Assembly: GCA_004794785.1 (NCBI GenBank)
Contig: SJOL01005754.1
Location: 394,797 to 458,796 of the forward strand
Length of the DNA stretch: 64,000 bases
DNA from: Opisthorchis felineus
Lineage: Eukaryota; Platyhelminthes; Trematoda; Opisthorchiida; Opisthorchiidae
Direction of reading: 5' to 3'
In this document: positions 22,297 through 34,859 of the stretch, in pieces
Layout of the letters: the number at the start of each line of letters is the position of its first letter
How positions within the stretch are numbered: position 1 is the stretch's first letter
Translations under genes and position numbers: made by a program
The notes under the pieces: generated by a model
Database searches by the model: none
Seen by the model: the letters and a program-made list of their open reading frames with translations, nothing else
Told to the model about the DNA's origin: nothing

Positions 22297-24270
22297 GTCT
22301 TCCTTATCTAAAACCCGTCGGCCACACAACCATAGGCATGAAAGAAATGTTGGATGATGGATCACTTCTAGCCGTTCAGCATTAACCATTATCAGAGGTA
22401 GATTAGATCAGCCTACCGAGGCCATGTACAGGCATTGTAACTGGTTAAAAGGGGGCCGTTCATATCCTCTGTGTATCACATGCACATTTATCCACGTCGA
22501 CACGGTCCCTTAGGACTGGGCTCCAGAAAATCCGTGGGTAGTCATGACTGTACCGGATTTGATTTAGATAAGGTGTGATAGGGGCTGATGGGCAGGGGCA
22601 AAAGAACATAACGAGAGTTTAAAGTGATCACATAGCAACCGTTTCTGCTGGCAACGTAGATCACACATTGGGTAACTCGGAAATAAAACGGGTACGTAAG
22701 TTTACCAAGCTGGGAGCAGCTGAGATGCACCGGACCGACACTTCCTCTTGTATGACGATAGACTTAGTGAATAGTTTACACCTGCCACAGATATTCGTAC
22801 ATGGATTCTTACCATTTGATGCCAAGTATTACAATATTAACAATGTCTGTGACCAGACCAGCTGCGATGACTTGGAGGGCACGGTATTCCGACCGTCGCA
22901 TTACACGCTGATCGGGCTTACTCTCAATGGGAATTTTTAAGACCAACTCCTAGAAGATCTTCCACATTCCATTTCCTTGTAGCCTTAGACATGTTATCAC
23001 TCCAGGGTACAGCAATCGTAGTGCTTATTATTAGCATTTGTCTGCTGGCTGGCAATAAAAATGAGTTTCAATGTTACTGGAAAATACGCTGAAGCTGACT
23101 GAGGCAGATTAGAAAAGGGCTCAACAAGGGCTATCCCAGACTGGCTGAAGATCAGCAAAACATATGGCTAAAACCCCTTTGGAGCGGAAGATATCGTCAC
23201 GATCCAAGTGAACAAGGAAATCGCTATGAATACTGTTCTGGTTATGTGTCGGTTGATAGGTTTTACTAATCTGGTGAGAACCCGAGAGTGTACACAATAC
23301 TTCGTTCGCTGGTTGATGTGCTACGAAAGAAGTAGGATTTTTCATAAGTTGATACGCAACCGTTTGGGCACAATGCTTCTCAAAAAATTTCCCCTTTGAA
23401 GAAAATACATCTGTTCTTGGGATTCTTCGGAGGAACGAATAGAATCCTTGGGTTAGTGTGCAGAAATGGGACTGGACTTATTAAGTTGTAGCATAGCAAC
23501 TGACTGAATCACTGCAGAAATTAGGCTACCCATAAAAAGCAGAGCAAATGCTGGGTTAGTGAGAAATTAGTTCGTTTGTCGTAAGGACGTCTTGACCTCT
23601 TGACGTCCCCCAAGGAAGGTTTTCATACTGAAGGATCAGTGCAAACAATTCCCCCTTAGTGCACCCATCAATGTTTGTATACACCTACTGGTTTGAGGCT
23701 AACCAACATGATACTGATGTGATGCACAATTAGGGAGGGGCCGGATATAGAGCTAAGACCACGACCAAATAACTCGACTGCGCACCATCTGATAGAGTAT
23801 CACGACTGATTGGTGCGTATACTGCTGCAACAAACAGTTGAATAAGCTGATCGTCTCGTGGGGCATACCTCGGTTTTGCTAAAAGCTTGCAGGTCCCAGG
23901 AGTATCTTTCTAAACGTTTGCCATAAACAAATAACAGTTCACCTATCGAATGGTCACTATCTTGAGGGATGCCTTTAAATAAACTATGTCGATCGATAAA
24001 TAGAAGTTTTTTCAACTGTAAAACCTTCACAGATGAGACAACACAACGGAAAAAACTAGTTTTTGTCACTATCTCCCAGTGGTCCCTACACACAGCCGTA
24101 CTTTCTGACGTCTGTCACTGATAAAAAAAACTTTGTATGAAACTGAGACGGCGGTTTGTAGGAACATTTTTTGTCGAATTTGTGGTGGGCACACGAAGAT
24201 TTTCGTTTCCATCCACATAAAAAGTGGTAAATAATTGTTTTATTTTTAACGAACCTAACACACTACTCAT
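22297..24270. other. No recognisable gene
   Basis: An open frame at 22668-22940 (90 codons, plus) has mixed, protein-like composition but no motif or clear splice sites. The remainder shows only short frames. Confidence 0.35.
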
Positions 24271-24273
24271 AAT

Positions 24274-24325
24274 GTCTCCCACGAAAACCAAAAGGATATG
24301 CAACCAAGTGTATTTCGCTGGTTTA
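24274..24325 (+). repeat. Short retrozyme-family fragment
   Basis: TCTCCCACGAAAACCAAAAGG followed by GTGTATTTCGCTGGTTT matches the reverse-complement part of the unit (CTCTCGCAAAACC ... GTGTATTTCGCTAATT). CACTACTCAT just upstream (24260-24270) is another unit motif. No ribozyme core is included. Confidence 0.5.
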
Positions 24326-27300
24326 TATTTTCTCTATACAAATGTAAAGTAAAGCCGTAATCAGACAGATCTATGCAATTGTTTTTTTGATCATTATGGT
24401 GAAGGTGATGATGTAAATGAAGGTAACGTTGATGGTGATGAGGATGAGTGAACCAGACGTTGACGGATTCAATTTTATCAATCTGTCACTTTTGTGCTTG
24501 ACTGATGGAAAACTTTTAAACATGATGTGGTAGCCGATTTCAAGCATCGGACTCTGATTCTGCGAAAGCCATCCCCACGATGTGCATCGATAGCAACGGA
24601 TTTGATCTGATTCGTCTCAGACCGCATGTTTTGGCAGGCCTATTTCCTACTAGCAAAGCTTAGCAAAGAGCACTTATGTACACAAATTTTACTGGTGTAT
24701 CTGTTGTTTAATCGGTTGTTGTTTTGTGGAGGACCATAAGGCAGCTCTTGTACCAATGGTGCGTCGTGGTACAAGTTGGGGAATAAGTGTGAATGGTTTT
24801 GTGAGCTTGGAATAAGTTCGCCAAATAAACAGCCGCGGAAAGCAACATATCCAGAGGAAAAGCGAGCTGAAAAATCGTGCCTATTGATGATACAAATACG
24901 GTTAGCGAGTATACAGAATTGGATGAAACTTCCTAGCCATTAGCGTAAATCGGACGAACATTCTGGAACCAGAATCTTTGACGGTAATACACCAGTAATA
25001 TGTACTAGTACTTTGCCATTCAACCACGAAAGAAGGCCCTAGTAAAGAATGAATAGAAGAGGAAAGGTTGGAAATCAGTGTGAATAAATTCTATGACCTT
25101 GAGAAAAACGATCAAGAATAAGCTGCTTACACCTTTGAACAGTGTTAAAATCAACACGCCTGAGCATCGTGAAGAAGTGAGGCGCAATCAACTTTATCAA
25201 TCCAGTGTCGTTTGAGAACCCCACCCGACCTGAGCTCAGCACACAATGGTTGAAAATGACAGCGTGCGCACCACTGGGATCGGTCACTCGCTATGTACTG
25301 CAGGACTTCCAACCACCTGCAAGCAGGACCAGCTCGACCCCAACCAAAAAGACACGAAGATCCTACAGCGCTCAGTTTCACAGCAGACGTTTTCACTTCA
25401 CATCACCATGTTATAGAGTGCACCTCGTGGGCCATTCGCCAACAGCTGCTCGGAACAGAAAACAACGAAGCAAAAAGTGTGGAGAAACTACGTACTCCGT
25501 TCACTGAGCTCAACGTGGAGAGAACAATCTTCCGTCGCTATTCACCCATCACTGGTAAATCTCATACGCTGCACAACCACAAACTGTGGCAACTAACAGA
25601 ATCACATAATATGACAGTAAATTATGCGAAGCAAAGTAACTTGGTCGAACATGAGAGCTCAGTCTGCTCCTTTGTACAGTAGCGGAAGGACAGAATTGTG
25701 TTGACTTCCAACTTCTGGCAGCGTAAAACCAAACATCTATGCACAAATATCGGCTCGATGTTACCCAAAATACAATACTACGTAAGGAATAACACGAAGA
25801 AAATATCCAAAGCCTCTCACCCTAAGAATTGGTTTTGCAGGCCTCAGTCACATTCTCATACTAAACTCTTTGAAGACAGAAAAATCTTTGGAAGTGTACA
25901 TCTCTGAATACTCCAAATCCGACAACTTCCAAAGCAACTAACTAACTGAGCTTGCAACTGAGTGAGAAACTTTCCAAAAACATACCGAGATGAAGCCCTG
26001 AAACTCAAATAAACCCAAAACCTGTTCTTAATTTTTGCCTTCTCCCCATTCATACATACTGATATTTGAGAACGTGTGGATGGGGTAGAATGGCATCTAA
26101 CAAAAATTCACTTTTACGTAATGGGAATGAGTCAACTATACCGATATGCGTCACGGACTGCCCCTCCTTTCTCCAAAAGACGACGCTGGTCACGAGACCA
26201 CGGCGAAACAAGTTGGTCCATAGCGAGTCACACACAAATGTGATTTCATCTCATGCGTGGTCTCTGATAAACTCTACTGACAGTCCTTAACATCCATCAT
26301 GGATGTCTCAAACTAGGTCACCTATATTGACAAGAAATAGTTCTCCGTGTGGCAAACTATCCTTTGAGATTGAGCAATTTAACGCCAAGCTAATTAAGTT
26401 GTAAAGAACGGTACAGTACACTCTACTATCGTGCAAACACTGAAAACTAGGAGTATGTTTCCTCAACGAATCCAAGTCCTCTGGGGCGAAGATTGACTAA
26501 TAAAAACCGTAACATAGCTTTCTGTACCAGGTCAATGAACTCTTCATGATATCGTGGCATTTTAAGCAGCTTCCATGATCATACAAGCAAATAGTTTTTG
26601 TATCTTCAGGAGTAAATGGTCTTGAGTAGTTTTACTCGTGCAAAAATGCGCTGTTAACATGTTACTGCTACGTAGTGAACACGTAAAGTAGTCACCAAGG
26701 TCACCAGGAACCAGTTAATGTTATTCGTACGAGTAAATAACAATAATGACCACTCGACAACAATATCTATCGTGAAGGCCTACTCTAATATGACAACAGA
26801 AAAAAGGACACCTTTGGATATCGGTCGTTGCTTCATCCCTGCTACCCTCTATCTCTTGCCATAGTGGCATTCTCCGACAAAAAGCGCCAAACAGATAGCT
26901 TCGGGTGAGTTACTCACCAAGCTGCGTGAAGTTCCGTCATGTAACACCCGTGGGTGGGACGATTGACTTTATTGATTGAGAGACGTTTATTTCGGTAGCT
27001 TGGCCGATTTCTCTGCATAAGTTGATGAACCAGGATTGATGGGTTCAACAGAAAGTATAAAACCAATATTGCGACATGATACAGCGATTAAACAGATTTA
27101 GAGCTCTTTTAGATAATGCAGTCGCTTTTCGTTTAATTCGATTTTCAGACAAAAACATTGCAAACACAGTAAATTTAACGATTCCTGGCCTGGGATTTAT
27201 TTTTGCCAGTGATGAGAAAGTCCGGCTTGCACCTAGCCTAGTGACAGTGTTTTTTTAAAACAGGCGCCATAATACTGATAAATACTGTCAGATGTGACCA

Positions 27301-28160
27301 CAATTAACCACGGGATGCCGCGCAAACGAGTATATCTATCGGAAAATTCATTTGACACCTTCTTTGACCACAGTCTCTGCAGACCAAACGGATAATGCAG
27401 TGGCATAATTAGGTTGTGATGGATCCCGGGTTCAAAGGCCTGACAACAAAATGCTAGTTTGGCTTCGTTTTTCCCATTACACATGTTCTGGTAGGATTGC
27501 CAAATAAAGTTTGTCAGCAAAATGTCGATCAGTGACAGGAAGTTGACTGGTGCATTCTTTCAATCAGTCTTTCTGATTCGGATGGCTAGGCATACTATAG
27601 ATCGGTATTAGACACGGCTGCTTAAGGGAAGCGTGATATCCCGGCATATTGGGGTTTGATCATGAAGTACTGAACTGTCTAGACTTCGGCGGCATCAGTT
27701 TCTACTAGACTGCAATCTGCTCGGTTGCAAGCGACTAATGGTAAGCGAGGCAGATTGTGTATTTCCCAATGCGCCATAGATGCAACTTATATGTTGCAGG
27801 TGAAACAGAGTCAGCTGTCCATTTTTCTTCCATCAAAATGGAAAAAAAGCATTTTTTATCGATTTTTTAAATATGCTGAAGAAGTGTGAATTGTGCAGTT
27901 CACTCAAGACTAGCATATGACACTTCACTGCTGTGGATACCTAGGTAGGTTTTAGAGAGGTTTTGGGAACTACCACTACCATAGCGGAATTTCGGACGGC
28001 AACAAGGACACAAATGCATGTTTTGGGTTGAATTTATTTCATTTCACCCACGCTGGAATGCAATAATGTGTGACTGCTCGTTTTCGAACCCAGCAGCTGG
28101 CACCAAGAAACTGCGGTTAGTTTTGTCAAAGATTAGCACCCATTTTGTGCAAAGTATTCA
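24326..28160. other. No firm gene; overlapping open frames near 25075-25682
   Basis: A GATG-rich patch lies at 24397-24449. Near 25075-25682 the DNA is less AT-rich and several frames of 70-129 codons overlap on both strands, including minus-strand 25151-25396 and plus-strand 25293-25682. None has a recognisable motif, so whether an exon or old repeat lies here cannot be decided by eye. Confidence 0.3.
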
Positions 28161-28161
28161 G

Positions 28162-28516
28162 ACATATTAGCATAAAATGCACGGTTGTTGGTTTATTAAA
28201 CTCGCCATCGTCCCCTTATTTGATTGACGTTTTACTAAAGACCTTTGTAAATGCATGTTATGCTTATCTGCGGTCAGCTAAAAAAAGGACTGAATTATTG
28301 AAAATGTGGCAAGTTTTTAGATTATCTGAGCTGTCTTCTGAAACAGTTGAAGATGCTATATCAATTACTTCATTTCTCATCTGGTCTTACAAAGTGACAT
28401 CCCATTTACTGGGTTCGGTGCAGCTAGGTTTTCAAACTGATCGATCTATGGCTCGAATAGGTCATCTCGCTTCACAAATTTTAGACTTTTTGACTCCACT
28501 GATATATTCAAAATGA
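28162..28516 (+). CDS. Candidate 3'-terminal exon of an unknown helical protein
   Basis: An open frame of about 118 codons follows an acceptor-like TGCAAAGTATTCAG and ends at TGA (28514-28516). Forty bases later comes AATAAA (28556-28561), a canonical polyadenylation signal, which fits a last exon with a short 3' UTR. The protein composition is convincing: alternating hydrophobic and charged residues with leucine-rich helices (SPYLIDVLLKTFVNACYAYL, then SSETVEDAISITSFLIWSY). There are no membrane-length hydrophobic runs and no cysteine pattern. I do not recognise the family; an all-helical or HEAT-like segment is possible. The upstream exon was not identified, and an in-frame TAG near 28117 requires the exon to start after it. 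Confidence 0.42.
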
Positions 28517-28555
28517 GATTCCCTCCACGGGTGGTTCCTATTCTGGCACGGTCGT

Positions 28556-28561
28556 AATAAA
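28556..28561 (+). promoter_or_regulatory. Polyadenylation signal AATAAA for the candidate exon upstream
   Basis: A canonical hexamer 40 bp after the stop of the 28162-28516 open frame. AATAAA is frequent by chance in AT-rich DNA, so its weight lies in its position. Confidence 0.35.
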
Positions 28562-31500
28562 TTCGGCTACTTTCTGGTCATTTTAGTGCTAAAAACGTAG
28601 GACCGTTCGTTGCACTTGTATTTATAAACTACATTCAGGTGGATGAACAAAATCCGCTCACGCGAAACAAGTCACCTCCATGACAAAATATGATGGAAAT
28701 CACTCTGAATAATAACTGAATCAATGCATGTTTAGTTTGATATATAGCTGTTTGAGATATGCTGATGTGCCACTAATATGGCGCACGGAAACCGAAAGAG
28801 GCTTCCAACAATGAAGCCACGGTGGTTCAGCTGCCATGGTTTAAGCAGCCAATTTTGCTAGCGGAAAGATTCAAATAGTGGTAATAAATGGTAAACAAAC
28901 GTTGGTGGGGGGGTCAATGACATGCAATTACCAATGAGCTTATAGAAAACACAGTCTCTAAGCGTGGCACTGCCTGGAATCATCGGGTTACAATATATGT
29001 GAATAATACAGAACCAGTTCCATGACTTATCATAACCCCGTGGTAATGTATGCAATATAGCGTTATTGATAAGGGAGTTCGTACTGTTTGCAAGCACACA
29101 GAACCTAAACTGTATGAGTGGGATAAATTCAAAGTAGGCAACTTGCTGCAAAATATGCACAATTTTCACTTTTCCTCTCAAAATGTCACATAGTTTTTCG
29201 TCAGCATAATATCGATCAAGAGTGGCCCTATAAGAATTTCGCAACTCCATGGAAAGAGTTTCGCATTCGACTCTTGGTTTACTGTTCTTATTCGAGAAGC
29301 TGAAAGTTAAAGGTTGCTGATCTATTTAAGAAAAACAGTGGGTGTGGGAGTACTTCGCCTAGTTTTGTTGGTTTTCCAAAAACCACCACTTCGCCGAGAA
29401 TTTCATCATATGTATATACATATCCTTGTACTCATGAATTCATTCATATTGGGCACCAGTGCTCTGTTGTCGTGAATAATCTTAAGGAATAAACAATTTA
29501 TCAGCTAGATCATCCACACAATTTTGCACGGAATTGTGCTAAAATTCACGAAAACAGGTTTGAACCCCGTTATTCCTGTCATCCATATAACGGAATACTT
29601 GGGGAATGCAACTCATGAGAACCAAAGATTGCATTTCACATGTGTGCATCCAAACATGTGAAAAATCTACCGGTAACCAGAATACACAAATTGAAATCTT
29701 TTTCGCGGCAGCTACGAGTGAACAATGCCATACCTAACATTCCTAAGAATCTGCCTAATAGCCTTTAAAAACGCTCCTCGATTTGATTATCATTCGAGAG
29801 AGCATGAAAGATCAGCGGGCCCATCGTTCTCAATAGCATTTTGCAGGTTCTAGCAGAGAACAACAAGTATTCTAAAGAATTCGAATTGTATTAGAAATGA
29901 ACAGTAGAACGAGATAAAGACGACAACAGAGGGAAGGCTGTCTTCCGTGAAATGTCTTATAATGGCGACCTCACCACGACATACATCATGGATGAATCGT
30001 TTCTGAACTACGGACGATGATGCAAATAGAGCGCATTCCTCAGCCGCCTCTTAGAGATTCTCGTCTTCTGGTTGTACCTTTTGCGGGAAAATGCAGCAGA
30101 GACTCGATTCAAACGTAAAGGAAAGGGCTTTTAAATATGTGCACACACTGGATCAACTAGAGGCAATAAGTTTGCTCCACCTTTTTCGTTGGCCAAGGCT
30201 TGTTCATCGCCGATCGCCCCACTGACTTGAGAAGAGCTCTCAAAGTTAGCAGTTGGAAAAAGTCTGATCGCTCTTACCGAAGTGCCGTGGATGTTTGCTT
30301 CATTATGCATGAGAAGGTGAGTTCGTGTGCGGTCGTGTAACAGCGCGCAACAATGTGGCTGCCTTGGTATGTGTGGCTGAAGATTGTGACGCACAGTTCG
30401 TCTTACCCAGTTCTCGCCCCATTGAAATTTAAATTTTTATGGGTAAGTGCGAATGCTATCCCTTTATGTATTACCCACGTGACATATTGTGCAGTCGAAA
30501 AGCGTTTGTGATTGTACAGTTTACAAGGCGCAGTTAAAAAACCGGCTTTTCTTGTTTCCGTTAATCCTATTCTAATTAGAACATTCGCTTGGGGAATTCA
30601 GTCACCGAATCTATGATCACATTTGGCTTGAAATCTTGACTGACAATGAAGTGCGCTGGGTGAGTGCGAAAGGCCAGTGATCCACTAGACAACTGTGCTT
30701 GAGCGACAAATGACACGCGTGCTCTCGCGATCTCCGATGAAGTTTTAAGTTAGATTTTTCTCACACTCACTGATGAGGTTTACACTCGATAGAAGCAAAA
30801 TAATAGTTCATCTGAGTTATATAAAAGATGACAGTCAAGTTGTATTGATTATTAATTTATCATAGGATGACAGGAAATGTAAGGCGAAATTTGCGTAGGT
30901 GGAGTATCATGTTAAGTAGAGGATTATTGGAAAATCCTTGAAAACTGCGATGCAGGAGCTTTCGAGAACCATAAACAACCCGTCGACAAATATCCCGAAT
31001 AAGAATCACCTCAGCCGATTTGCATTCAAGCGTCAGGCGTTCTCCTCAATTGATCAGAGCTTCCACACTTTTGGAGTCGCTAACATTTAGAAGTTCCCTT
31101 GGTCAACTTGAATGAATATAGATTAGATTTTCAGGTTGTTGGAAGGTGGAATTACTTGTATTTGTTGATGATAATAGCTGCTATCTGGATGGTCTAGATG
31201 ACCTAATGTACGATAGGTACAATGGGGAAAAGGAGGGTATCCTCATTGGACAAAATTACAAAGGAGGACCTGTCAAGAATTAGGATACCATTTCTTTGTT
31301 ATAAAACTGAATGTGGGTGAAGCGAACTGAAGACTTATGGCCGACTAACACATTAGTACAGTCAACGACCACTTTGAAGAGCCAGAAGGATTTGGGGTGC
31401 TTCCACGGGGCAACACCTTGATAAGTGCTGCTTGTCGACAGAATTAGTGCTGCCACCTGGCATATTTGATTGCCAGACTACTCTGCACGTAGATATGTAT

Positions 31501-34148
31501 ATAAACCCAGTTATAAACGTCTGCTGCATGATGACAAACTACGCTCGCGGCGGAAACAGGCACTCGTATTGCGTGGATGTACACTAAATGGAGGTACGGT
31601 TGACCTACAGTGGAATATGCGAACAAAACGTCAGCATCGTGTGAAGTGAAGCATACAAAACAGTTATCTTCTACTGATGAACAACAGAAGACAGCACACG
31701 CCATGAATTATGTTTCCTTTGACCCTTAAGTTGGAACAGTCTTGGCTCTGAACTGACTATCAAATCTTGCTTCGTGTAGCCTTTCTGGCAGTTTTTTTTT
31801 ACCTGACGAAAACATCCCATTTTTAATCACTCTTTGATTTAACTTTGTAAGCGTGAAGTTTTCCGGTAGATAATTGGGAGCTCCGTCAAAAAATTTGCCA
31901 ACTCAATTAGTCTATTTTTGTTATCTCAGCAAAACTGGTCCCTATTGTTCTTATTTCATTCATCAAACAAACCCTCTCTAAAAAACGAATTAAAGTTAAA
32001 CAGCTGCATCTGGTACTATCTAAACTTCCACTAAGACATCGAGTTTCTTCGGCGAAATCAACGTTGGAATTAAGATACACGTGGAGAGCAATCAGTTAGT
32101 CGTACTTCACTCCTTTCACATGAAAACTAGCTATTTACTGACTATTCATTACACATGTCACGGTACTTGTGTTCGTATGTGTGTATGAACCGTCGAATTC
32201 AAAAGCAAGCCTTTACTCGTCACAATGAAAATAATGACTAAAAAAATCATACGTTAACTTCTTGACGTGACTTCACAACAAAACAATTCAAATCGTGGAT
32301 AAATGCGTCTACCAATGTGCACAAGAATAACGGTCTGAGAATTTGGAGTTACATCAATTAATAACAGGCTTTTGAATACGTTAAATGAACTACTGACTCT
32401 TTTTTACTCTAGAAGGATAGTTCCGTCAACACCTTCTTGATTCCCCGGATCGTGTCCTTTGTTTGTCGCATTCCTTTGGCCCTGGGTCTTGCTTTTTAGA
32501 TTGGATTATCAATCTAGGCCAATTGACTCACTGTCAGCGTCCACATTGCAATGCAGTTTTTGTTTGTGTAGATTTGAGGAGCCCGCCGTTCTGGCACTAA
32601 ACTGATTAAGCAAGGGCTAGTGTGACTTTAAAGGTACGTCATCTACGCATTTACCGTAAAAATTTAACAATTCCCAAAAGAAATTACCAAGAAAAATTTC
32701 AATTCTGGGTGACACTGCAACCTTTTTACTTTATCCTCAGCAGCTGTACGTTAGCTGAGAAGAGTACTGCGACGTCAACTCAACCGGGCAGATCCAACTA
32801 CACTGCACCTGCAAGAGACAGAACCACAATGCGATCAAGGAAATCGGTCATTATCACTGGCTATACAGTCACTGTTATCGAGCTTTTCGGCTTCCTACTA
32901 CTTCTTAGCAGTGGCTAGAACGTCCAACTCACCCGCATTTGGCATAATCACTACATCCCGCCTCATGATTTCCTGCAATATGACCAAGCTATGGGACCGC
33001 ACGTCTGGACGCAAAGTTAGTTGTCAACGTTGTTAGGAGCTATCAGGAACGTGTATTGGAAGCAATCATTGGAGACGACCATTTGGGGCAAACATGATAT
33101 TCGGAAATAAATGACCATGCCAAGTGTTCAGGAATTATTATTGGTGGAAAAGACAAGCCCTTTTAGTAACTCTTCCGGTTCTTTTTTATGAGAGACGTAT
33201 ATTGTTTACCAGTCCGACGGTGAAGTGAGCGGGACGGAGATAAGTAGGTCTCTTTAGAGGGAGGCCCTTATTTGGAGGGCACGCACGAAACGGGTTGGAC
33301 TGCCGTACCTAGATAGGCTGGTTCATCCATTCATCCAAACGAGATATGACTTGTGTACCAAAGTTTGATTTTTAAGACGGTTTGTACTTCATTCAGATGA
33401 AGACCACATCCTAAAATAATTAAGAAATTATCTAAAGCAGGTGTTCTGAACAAATGGTGCTGAAAAATCACATTTAGACAGTCTCTTGGCTGTTCTGGAG
33501 GTGATATGCCTTGACATGAGATTTGGAAATACGACAACAGCTCAAAGATGTCTGTTAGTAGAATGGCAGTAAAGTATGAAAGTAACCACTAGCAAACTAA
33601 ACTGTGCTGGTTATTGACGTCTCCCTGGATGGAGACCCCGAGACGGGACACATCAGTGGTTAGACACATTGTCAGAAATTGCCCAGTCGCGCCCTCATTG
33701 GCTCTCATGCATCCAAGCCGTTGTCTGCAATGCACTCCCCTCCCGATCTCCCCACTGGAAGGCCTTCTGACATCCGTGTATTTACGTAGCAATTATATCA
33801 GCTACAACGCCCAATGCGTAGCTTTTGACCCACCTGCCAAAATCATCGGCGAACGAAACTGTGGCAGCTCTAAGCAACGTAATGAAAGTAAGCCGCTTTT
33901 CACGGCTGATGATGATGTGGATGTTAGGTAGAAAGGAAGGGGGACTGATGCATACTCTTCTAATCCTTATGTACAAATTTGCCAAAGCAAACAAATGGTT
34001 AAAGAACACGACTTTTGATGTAACTTAGTGAACGACAACTTGGTAAAAGTGAAACAGCTACACCAGAAACAGCATTTATATCGCAAAGAAACAAGTGGCT
34101 AAGTAATTTTTTCACGCATTGAAAATCTGAACTTGATGTTTGTCGTAG
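28562..34148. other. No firm gene; GC-richer patch near 33620-33800
   Basis: Open frames up to 130 codons (28858-29250, minus) lack motifs. The minus-strand frame 30131-30394 is hydrophilic and could be an exon. Around 33614-33931 the base composition is clearly more GC-rich, with open frames on both strands (105 codons plus, 67 minus). This patch may be an exon or an old repeat. Confidence 0.3.
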
Positions 34149-34472
34149 TCAGTTAGTTAAAAGTTCTTCAACAGCGCTTTGAACTCGCTTTTCATTCATG
34201 AGTGTATCTATGCCGTTACACTTTCGTAAATGTGCGAACACACCGGCAATAGTTAGGGTGCGAAATTTTCCTAAGCCTTGATGGTGAAAGCTTCGTGGGT
34301 TTATACAAGTTAAGCAGCTAGGTGGGGAATTGTTTTCCAAAAAGTTTCTATGGTGTCCGTCCAGACCGAATCGCGCAGTCTGAGCCATTTGCGTCCGCAT
34401 AGCTCTCTGAGCCATCTCACCAACTTGATACCTAGTGTAAGAACTTGTGAGTTGCCCTGGTAAGGTTGACAT
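34149..34472 (-). CDS. Open frame, possible exon
   Basis: About 107 codons open on the minus strand, ending RVQSAVEELLTN at a TGA. It lies directly after the better-supported candidate exon 34526-34855 on the same strand, in another frame and separated by stops, so the two could belong to one gene only through splicing. The region near 34430 contains GGTGAGATGGCTCAGAG, reminiscent of the SINE head, but no box B follows, so I do not call a SINE. Function unknown. Confidence 0.25.
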   Translation of the reverse strand: MSTLPGQLTSSYTRYQVGEMAQRAMRTQMAQTARFGLDGHHRNFLENNSPPSCLTCINPRSFHHQGLGKFRTLTIAGVFAHLRKCNGIDTLMNEKRVQSAVEELLTN

Positions 34473-34525
34473 TGCAACTGCAGGTTACTAATTTTTTAGA
34501 TGCTAGCTGCTGAAATTTTAGATCT

Positions 34526-34855
34526 TCAGCCAGTCAAGAGCATCAACTGGTGTGCCCAAAATACAGCATTTGCTAGATTAACACTACGCGAAGCTAACGT
34601 CTGCCTTGCTGATGGTTGACGAGACAGCGCCTGGGTAGGAAGTCTCCTCAAGGAAGAGAAAGGTGCAACCGATTTGACGATGTTTGTTTTGATTGCCAGA
34701 TAGATCACTTGTTGAGGAGATAGTTTTCTGATCGCCTCACGCTGACACCGATAAACGGCGGATTTCTCAGATGGAGCTGCTCTAGAGTCTAGGCCCGCCT
34801 GTCTCCTAGGACAGTCAACAATCACTTCAACATATATTCCACGGTATGCTGGAGA
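34526..34855 (-). CDS. Candidate exon, unknown protein
   Basis: On the minus strand a strong acceptor (TTTAATCCTTTTCTTGCAG) is followed in phase 0 by 109 open codons starting SPAYRGIYVEVIVDCPRR and ending HQLMLLTG before a stop. The start is beta-like and the rest basic and polar (SEKSAVYRCQREAIRKLSPQQ). The frame is among the longest in the window. No polyadenylation signal follows closely, so it may splice before the stop; no clear donor was found. I do not recognise the family. Confidence 0.35.
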   Translation of the reverse strand, partial: SPAYRGIYVEVIVDCPRRQAGLDSRAAPSEKSAVYRCQREAIRKLSPQQVIYLAIKTNIVKSVAPFSSLRRLPTQALSRQPSARQTLASRSVNLANAVFWAHQLMLLTG

Positions 34856-34859
34856 CTGC

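Noticed and set aside
24397..24449. GATG-rich patch as a coding acidic repeat
   Set aside because: No open frame of useful length spans it; treated as low-complexity DNA.
28081..28100. TTTTCGAACCC as box B of a tRNA or SINE
   Set aside because: No box A at 34-50 nt on either strand.
29550..29575. GGTTTGAACCCC as box B
   Set aside because: No recognisable box A upstream; likely chance.
33900..33920. CTGATGATGATG as a hammerhead box
   Set aside because: No GAAA box at a suitable distance and no pairing stem II.
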